Below, piece after piece: positions 59,442 through 64,000 of a stretch of DNA of 64,000 nucleotides (positions are counted from its first letter, which is position 1; every line of letters starts with the position of its first letter). The position numbers and the translations under genes are program-made. Below the pieces are notes generated by a model. That model ran no database searches, had not been told where the DNA came from, and saw only the letters and a program-made list of their open reading frames with translations. The stretch lies in the NCBI GenBank assembly GCA_031399085.1, contig JANNOQ010000090.1:62001-126000 (forward strand). The letters are read 5' to 3'. This DNA comes from R-RK-3 sp031399085 (GTDB taxonomy: Bacteria; Pseudomonadota; Alphaproteobacteria; Rhizobiales; Rhodomicrobiaceae).

Positions 59442-59501
59442 GGTTCGGCGCGGACTTTAGGGGCTTCTATCGAGGCGCGGGCCGAGGGTTAAACGATGGC
59501 G

Positions 59502-59529
59502 CGCGGGCGGCCAGATTAAGCCGCCCGCG
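59502..59529. terminator. Bidirectional hairpin between DUF4399 and metY
   Basis: CGCGGGCGGC and GCCGCCCGCG form a perfect 10-bp stem with an 8-base loop between two convergent genes. T-runs are weak on both sides. Confidence 0.5.
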
Positions 59530-59567
59530 ATCTTAACAACGGAAGCGCGGGGACGATAGAATAGTGT

Positions 59568-60854
59568 CTAAGCTGCCGCGAGCGCCTGCTCTAAATCGGC
59601 GATGATATCGGCCTTATCCTCCAGCCCAACTGACAGGCGCACCACGTCGTCGCCCGCCCCAGCCGATGCCCGCTGCTCGGCGGTGAGCTGGCGGTGGGTG
59701 GTGGAGGCCGGATGGATGATAAGGCTGCGGGTGTCGCCGATGTTGGCCAGGTGCGAGAACAGCTTCACGTTCGAGACCAGCTTGACGCCCGCCTCGTAGC
59801 CGCCCTTGAGGCTGAAGGTGAAGACGGCGCCAGCGCCCTTGGGACAAATCTTCTGCGCAAGGGCGTGATATTTGTTCTCCGCCAGGCCCGCGTAATTCAC
59901 CCAGGCGACTTCCGCCCGGCTCTGTAGCCACTCGGCGGCGGCGAGCGCGTTGGTGCAATGACGCTCCATGCGCAAGGGCAATGTTTCGATGCCGGTGAGC
60001 ACGAGGAAGGCGTTTAGCGGGGCGATGGCGGGGCCGAGATCGCGCAGGCCCAGCACGCGAGCCGCGATTGCGAAGGCGAAATTGCCGAAGGTTTCGCCCA
60101 GAACGACGCCATTATACGAGGGCGACGGCGCGGACAAATACGGATAGCGGCCCGATGCGAGCCAGTCGAACGTGCCGCAATCGACCAGCACGCCGCCAAT
60201 GGAATTGCCGTGTCCGCCGAGGAATTTGGTCAGCGAATGCACGATGATGTCCGCGCCGAACTCCTTGGGGCGGCACAGATAGGGCGTCGCCAGCGTGTTG
60301 TCGACGATCAGCGGCACGCCGGCTTTTTTCGCCACCGCCGAAATGGCGGGAATGTCCACCACGATGCCGCCCGGATTGGCGATGGACTCGATGAAGATCG
60401 CCTTGGTTTTCGGCGTCACGGCGCGCTCGAAACTCGACGGATCGTCGGCATCGGCCCAAACGACGTTCCAATTGAACTTCTTGAAAGCGTGGTTGAACTG
60501 ATTGATCGAGCCGCCATAAAGCTGTCGGGCGGAAATGAATTCGTCGCCCGGCTCGAGCAGCGTGTGGAAGATGAGAAGCTGCGCGCCGTGGCCCGACGCC
60601 GCCGCCAGCGCAGCCGTGCCGCCTTCGAGCGCCGCGATGCGCGCCTCCAGAACCGCCTGTGTGGGGTTCATGATACGCGTGTAAATATTGCCGAAGGTTT
60701 CCAGATTGAACAGCGCCGCCGCGTGATCGGCATTGTCGAACACAAAGGAGGTGGTCTGATAGATCGGCGTGATCCGCGCGCCCGTCGCTGGATCCGGGGC
60801 GGCTCCGGCGTGAATGGCAAGCGTATCGAAGCCAGGCTGGCGCTCTTGCGTCAT
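59568..60854 (-). CDS. metY: O-acetylhomoserine aminocarboxypropyltransferase (sulfhydrylase)
   Basis: 428-residue PLP enzyme of the Cys/Met metabolism family, making homocysteine from O-acetylhomoserine and sulfide. The PLP lysine is in HSLTKFLGGHGNSIGG. The N-terminus FDTLAIHAGAAPDPATGARI and C-terminal HPASTTHRQLTAEQRASAG are diagnostic. A strong ribosome site GAGGAGG precedes ATG. A SAM-II riboswitch, common before met genes in this group, was sought upstream and not found. Confidence 0.94.
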   Translation of the reverse strand: MTQERQPGFDTLAIHAGAAPDPATGARITPIYQTTSFVFDNADHAAALFNLETFGNIYTRIMNPTQAVLEARIAALEGGTAALAAASGHGAQLLIFHTLLEPGDEFISARQLYGGSINQFNHAFKKFNWNVVWADADDPSSFERAVTPKTKAIFIESIANPGGIVVDIPAISAVAKKAGVPLIVDNTLATPYLCRPKEFGADIIVHSLTKFLGGHGNSIGGVLVDCGTFDWLASGRYPYLSAPSPSYNGVVLGETFGNFAFAIAARVLGLRDLGPAIAPLNAFLVLTGIETLPLRMERHCTNALAAAEWLQSRAEVAWVNYAGLAENKYHALAQKICPKGAGAVFTFSLKGGYEAGVKLVSNVKLFSHLANIGDTRSLIIHPASTTHRQLTAEQRASAGAGDDVVRLSVGLEDKADIIADLEQALAAA

Positions 60855-60950
60855 TGTCGTTTCCTCCTCGGCTGTTAATGGGTGAGGGAAACAACTTCTC
60901 CGGTGCGACGCAAGAGCTTTGTCGTCATAAGCAAATCAAGAATCCGGCGG

Positions 60951-61838
60951 TCAGGTTCGGATGAAGAGGCTCGCAGCGCGGATCGCGCGTTCGTCCTTTA
61001 AAATGGAGAGATGGCCGGTCTCCAGCTCCAGCATCCGCGCGCCCGGCCAAAGCCGCGCCAACGCGCGGCCTTCGCCGATCGGGCAGACGCGATCTTTGAC
61101 GCCGTGGAGAATAAGCAGCGGCGCTGTCATTTTAGGCGCGCCGGCGATGGGATGAACCTCGGTAAATGGAATGCCCAGCCAGCGTTCCGAGGTCTTGACC
61201 ATCTCGCGCCAAACCGCATCGGACATGCCAAGGCCGTTGCGGAAAAACCGCCAATAGTCGTTGAACTGCGCGGGCGGGGCGAGAAGCACGACGCGATCCG
61301 CCGCAAGCCCGCCGAGAAAGGCGCGGATCAGGCCTGCTGCGCCAAGGGAGTGGGCGATGACGCCATGAAACGGGCCGAAACGGTGCGCCGCGGCGTTGAT
61401 CGCGTTGCCGAAATGCACGAGGGAACTAAGCCTGCCTTCAGACTGGCCATGCGCGGGCAAGTCGATGGCGACGGCCCGGAAGCCTGCCTCGGTGATCGGG
61501 CCGATCAACTCCGCCAGATGACCCGCATGTCCCCCCCAGCCGTGGACCAGCAACACGCTGGGCCCTTCGCCCCAGCTATAGGTCGCCAGCTTTAGCCCCA
61601 TCGATCCGACGGTCCCGGCTCGTCCCTGGCGCAGAATTGCGCGTTGCGCTTCAGTATAGCGCGGCCGGGGCGGGCTGAAGAAAATCACCCTGCCGAGTTC
61701 GCCGCCCAATTTCGGCGAAATCCCGCTTGCAAGCCGAAACGGCAAGCGAATAAAGGCTGGTATCGGCAGTTTAATAGCATGACCGTTCGTGCTATTTGAG
61801 CAGCGTGAAATTGCCTGATGAAGGTCGGGTATCGCCAT
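60951..61838 (-). CDS. Alpha/beta hydrolase under TetR control
   Basis: 295-residue alpha/beta hydrolase. The nucleophile Ser lies in IAHSLGAAGL, the oxyanion region is VLLVHGWGGHAGHL, and the acid and His are in ILHGVKDRVCPIG and LETGHLSI. There is no signal peptide. ATG at 61838 has a ribosome site AGGAG, but the first 32 codons contain a 24-bp operator-like palindrome, so translation could begin further in. It lies 26 bases after tetR. Substrate unknown; an esterase or lactonase is possible. Confidence 0.85.
   Translation of the reverse strand: MAIPDLHQAISRCSNSTNGHAIKLPIPAFIRLPFRLASGISPKLGGELGRVIFFSPPRPRYTEAQRAILRQGRAGTVGSMGLKLATYSWGEGPSVLLVHGWGGHAGHLAELIGPITEAGFRAVAIDLPAHGQSEGRLSSLVHFGNAINAAAHRFGPFHGVIAHSLGAAGLIRAFLGGLAADRVVLLAPPAQFNDYWRFFRNGLGMSDAVWREMVKTSERWLGIPFTEVHPIAGAPKMTAPLLILHGVKDRVCPIGEGRALARLWPGARMLELETGHLSILKDERAIRAASLFIRT
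61773..61796. promoter_or_regulatory. TetR operator 2 (within the hydrolase 5' region)
   Basis: 24-bp inverted repeat with arms AATAGCATGACC and GTTCGTGCTATT (10 of 12 positions pair). It matches the operator before tetR, sharing AATAGCA, GACCG and TCG. On the minus strand TATTAA at the right end could be a -10 box. The site falls inside the predicted hydrolase coding region, about 42 bases after its ATG. Confidence 0.7.
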
Positions 61839-61864
61839 GTCTGGCTCCTATGTGGTCTGGATAA

Positions 61865-62464
61865 TTAACGGGCCGCGTTGCGACTCCGAGCCACCAGCGC
61901 TTCGAACGACGCGCGCGCATAATCATCGGCTTTAGCAAGCCTCAGGAATTTCGCCCGGTGCTGATAGGCCATCTCAATGCCGAAAACTTCAAAGACGAAC
62001 ATTTGCGCGTCAAGATCGGCGCGGAAATCGCCCTCCTCAATTGCGGTCTGTACGATCCGCGCGAGCGTATCGGCAAACTCCAGTTGCCCGCTGACAAGCT
62101 TGTCGCGGACGGGGCCGGGGCGGTCGTCATATTCGTGGCAGAGCGCCATGTAAATGCATCCCCCGCTAGGGCGGCCATTGGCGATCCAGTCGAGATAGCG
62201 CTCGAAAAAGGCGCGGACGCGAGCTTCGCCGCGCGGTTCGGCCAGGGCAGGGCGGATGACAAACTCGGTTACCCGCGCGCGAATGTCTTCGATGACCTCG
62301 AGTTGCAATGCTTCCTTGGATTTGAAATGCGCAAATAGCCCGCTTTTCGACAACCCCGCCTCGGCGGCCAGGATGCCCAGCGACAGACCCTCCAGACCAA
62401 CATCCCCAGCTAGCAGGAAAGCCTTATCGATGATCTCTTTATGGGTGCGTTCGCCTTTATTCAT
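61865..62464 (-). CDS. TetR/AcrR-family repressor
   Basis: 199-residue repressor. The N-terminal helix-turn-helix is LSLGILAAEAGLSKSGLFAHF (about residues 26-46), followed by a helical ligand/dimer domain with GGCIYMALCHEYDDRPGPVRD. Ligand unknown. The gene starts at a promoter that contains its operator (see next entry), so it is autoregulated. It precedes the hydrolase by 26 bases. Confidence 0.9.
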   Translation of the reverse strand: MNKGERTHKEIIDKAFLLAGDVGLEGLSLGILAAEAGLSKSGLFAHFKSKEALQLEVIEDIRARVTEFVIRPALAEPRGEARVRAFFERYLDWIANGRPSGGCIYMALCHEYDDRPGPVRDKLVSGQLEFADTLARIVQTAIEEGDFRADLDAQMFVFEVFGIEMAYQHRAKFLRLAKADDYARASFEALVARSRNAAR

Positions 62465-62470
62465 TGCACA

Positions 62471-62499
62471 GTAATAGCACGACCGGTCGGTTTATTCAA
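62471..62499 (-). promoter_or_regulatory. tetR promoter with embedded TetR operator 1
   Basis: On the minus strand, TTGAAT (62494-62499) and TATTAC (62471-62476) are 17 bases apart, and the 24-bp palindrome 62473-62496 (centre CGACCGGTCG; 9 of 12 arm positions pair) covers the whole spacer. The -10 box ends 6 bases before the ATG at 62464, so the transcript is probably leaderless. Repressor binding here would block RNA polymerase directly. Confidence 0.7.
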
Positions 62500-62503
62500 C
62501 TAG

Positions 62504-63022
62504 CTATTTCTTACCGAGAGAAAGCTTCTGAAAGCCATACTGCCCCAGCACCGGCCGCTGGCTCGAAAGCATACGTGTATTGACTCCAGCCCAGCCGATC
62601 TCGCCCGACATGCGCCCATATTCGATTTTGGGGCAGCGATTCATGACGACCTTTAATCCCGCTGCTTCGGCGAGCCGCGCCGCCTCGTCATTGCGGACCC
62701 CGAGTTGCATCCAGACGACCTTTGCGCCGATCGCGATGGCGTCTTTGGCGATCGCCAGTGCTGCCTCCGAATTGCGGAAAATGTCGACCATTTCGACGGG
62801 CTCCGGAATGTCTCGCAAGCTGGCGTAAGCCGCTTGGCCTAAAATCGCGCCGCCAGCCTGGCCAGGATTGACGGGGATCACACGGTAGCCCTTGGCGATG
62901 AGATATTTCATCGCGAAATAGCTTGGCCGGACCGGGTTGGCGCTCGCGCCGACCATTGCTATGACCTTGCAATCCTGCAGAATGCCGCGAATGTAGGCTT
63001 CGGGATAGCTGTCGTGGTTCAT
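62504..63022 (-). CDS. CoA-binding (YccU-like) protein
   Basis: 172-residue Rossmann-type CoA-binding protein. VIAMVGASANPVRPSYFAMKYL and GYRVIPVNPGQ form the nucleotide fold; WMQLGVRNDEAARLAEAAGL and NRCPKIEY follow. Similar proteins often neighbour metY in relatives. Function is unknown, perhaps CoA or redox related. It lies 40 bases before the tetR gene. Confidence 0.88.
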   Translation of the reverse strand: MNHDSYPEAYIRGILQDCKVIAMVGASANPVRPSYFAMKYLIAKGYRVIPVNPGQAGGAILGQAAYASLRDIPEPVEMVDIFRNSEAALAIAKDAIAIGAKVVWMQLGVRNDEAARLAEAAGLKVVMNRCPKIEYGRMSGEIGWAGVNTRMLSSQRPVLGQYGFQKLSLGKK

Positions 63023-63118
63023 GAAGCGTTGATCCTGCTGGAGGCCGGTTCCAACCTTGCAGATGGGGTTGGCGCGCGCAATGCAAGCATCGCTGATCGC
63101 GACAACTCGCCGGTTAGC

Positions 63119-63943
63119 TTATTCAGGCCAGCGCGGGTGCCGTTTCTCAAGAAACGCGCCGATCCCTTCCTCGGCATCCGCCCGCAACATATTCTCCACC
63201 ATCACCCGCGAGGCGTAATCATAGGCATCGGCAACACCCATTTCGAGCTGGCGGTAAAAGGCTTCCTTGCCGGTTTTGAGGGTGAGCGAGGATTTGGAGG
63301 CAATCACGCGCGCCATGTCCATCGCGGCCGTGATCACCTCCTCCGACGCGACGACCCGGTTTACCAGCCCGATCTCGGCAGCCTTGCTCGCCGGGATCAA
63401 CTCGCCGAGCAGCAGCATCTCCAACGCATGTTTGCGGCTCACATTGCGCGATAGGGCAACCATTGGTGTCGAGCAGAACAGGCCGATATTCACGCCGGGC
63501 GTGGCAAACTGGGACTCGCTCGACGCCACCGCCAGATCGCAACTGGCGACGAGTTGGCATCCCGCCGCCGTGGCCGCGCCGTTCACCGCCGCGATGACCG
63601 GCTTGGGACAGCTCATCACCGACTGCATCACGCTTGAACATAGCCGCATCAGCCGATCGAAGAATGCCCGCCCCTGATCCGCATCCGCCCGCCGCGCCGT
63701 CATCTCGCGCATGTCGTGGCCGGCGCAGAAGGCCGGAGCCGCGCCGGTTAGCACGATGGCGCGGATGGATTTAGCGGCTGCAATCTCGGCAAGCGCCGCG
63801 CCGAGCGCGTTCAGCAGCTCTTCCGAAAGGCTGTTGCGGCTTTGCGGGCGGTTGAGGGTGAGTAGCGCGACCGGGCCGTGATTCTCGCGGAGGAGACAAG
63901 GCGGAGCCTCGGGCGCCGCCACTCGAAGGGCTTCGGCACTCAT
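63119..63943 (-). CDS. Enoyl-CoA hydratase/isomerase-like protein (ECHDC3-like)
   Basis: 274-residue crotonase-fold protein. The oxyanion loop FCAGHDMREM and NGAATAAGCQLVASCDLAVAS are clear. At the positions of the usual catalytic Glu residues it has SSESQFATPGVNIGLFCSTP, with no Glu in the second, so hydratase activity is doubtful; this pattern resembles ECHDC3-type proteins. It is upstream of the CoA-binding gene on the same strand (96 bases). Function unknown. Confidence 0.85.
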   Translation of the reverse strand: MSAEALRVAAPEAPPCLLRENHGPVALLTLNRPQSRNSLSEELLNALGAALAEIAAAKSIRAIVLTGAAPAFCAGHDMREMTARRADADQGRAFFDRLMRLCSSVMQSVMSCPKPVIAAVNGAATAAGCQLVASCDLAVASSESQFATPGVNIGLFCSTPMVALSRNVSRKHALEMLLLGELIPASKAAEIGLVNRVVASEEVITAAMDMARVIASKSSLTLKTGKEAFYRQLEMGVADAYDYASRVMVENMLRADAEEGIGAFLEKRHPRWPE

Positions 63944-64000
63944 GATTGGCAGACCTGAATTGCGACAGCCGTCATATTACCGCAAAATCGCGATCACTTC

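Noticed and set aside
60855..60950. SAM-II riboswitch before metY
   Set aside because: The region has UGAUUUG-like bases but lacks the conserved GCUAAAG core and the expected pseudoknot pairing.
1..64000. tRNA, rRNA, CRISPR arrays, prophage or insertion-sequence transposases
   Set aside because: No tRNA-like T-arm sequences, regular spaced repeats, integrase or transposase proteins were found by reading both strands.

Overview
The window is a GC-rich, gene-dense chromosomal segment of an alphaproteobacterium. It is most likely a member of the Hyphomicrobiales (Rhizobiales). The evidence is local synteny: DUF4170 next to waaA and lpxK, cysQ and ubiA, xseA followed by DUF2093, rluB-rsmD near tadA, lspA-lipoprotein-M16-M16, serC-serA behind a serC-type leader, and a metY / CoA-binding / enoyl-CoA hydratase neighbourhood. 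No tRNA, rRNA, CRISPR array, prophage or transposase gene was seen. Species cannot be assigned from the sequence alone.

Layout. 1-3.5 kb: a truncated beta-ketoacyl-ACP synthase and its acyl carrier protein (minus), then an acyl-CoA ligase with an overlapping MerR regulator (plus). 3.8-6.9 kb: purD, a probable fluoroacetate/haloacetate dehalogenase and a patatin phospholipase, overlapping on the minus strand. 7-9.2 kb: xseA with an internal duplication, and DUF2093. 9.4-11.6 kb: msrB, msrA and a YeeE/YedE transporter. 11.7-17.7 kb: an envelope and quinone block (lpxK, a DUF374-waaA fusion, DUF4170, cysQ, ubiA) and rsmE. 17.7-25 kb: a P1 peptidase, a complete liv ABC transporter (livH-M-G-F, small membrane protein, livK) and an isolated tatA. 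25.4-31.3 kb: a fadE-fadJ-fadI beta-oxidation operon. 31.4-36.5 kb: a monooxygenase-like protein, a GlxA regulator, tadA, an unrecognised 364-residue protein, rluB, rsmD and a PH-domain protein. 36.7-47.2 kb: an MMPL exporter, lspA, a lipoprotein, two M16 peptidase-like proteins and a very large AsmA/YhdP-like protein. 47.3-53.6 kb: bcp, a Tat-exported Fe-superoxide dismutase, bactofilin, meaB, serA and serC. 53.7-58.8 kb: small unknown genes, an HNH nuclease, a FAD oxidoreductase and a tyrosine phosphatase. 59-64 kb: DUF4399, metY, a TetR/hydrolase pair with two matching operators, a CoA-binding protein and an enoyl-CoA hydratase-like protein.

Most genes are core metabolism. Fatty-acid activation, complete beta-oxidation, branched-chain amino acid uptake and MeaB together fit catabolism of acyl-CoA compounds, including odd-chain or branched ones. 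The msrA/msrB pair, Bcp and exported SodB form an oxidative-stress set partly routed through the Tat pathway. The lipid A/Kdo genes, LspA, M16 proteins, AsmA-like protein and bactofilin serve the envelope.

No wholly new multi-gene system is evident. The most notable points are the acyltransferase-WaaA fusion, the 67-residue tandem duplication in XseA, a dehalogenase with every known fluoroacetate-dehalogenase active-site residue, a TetR operator pair with a probably leaderless tetR, three paired-palindrome mobile repeats of about 80 bp (plus one half copy), the serC leader, and a few genes of unknown function.
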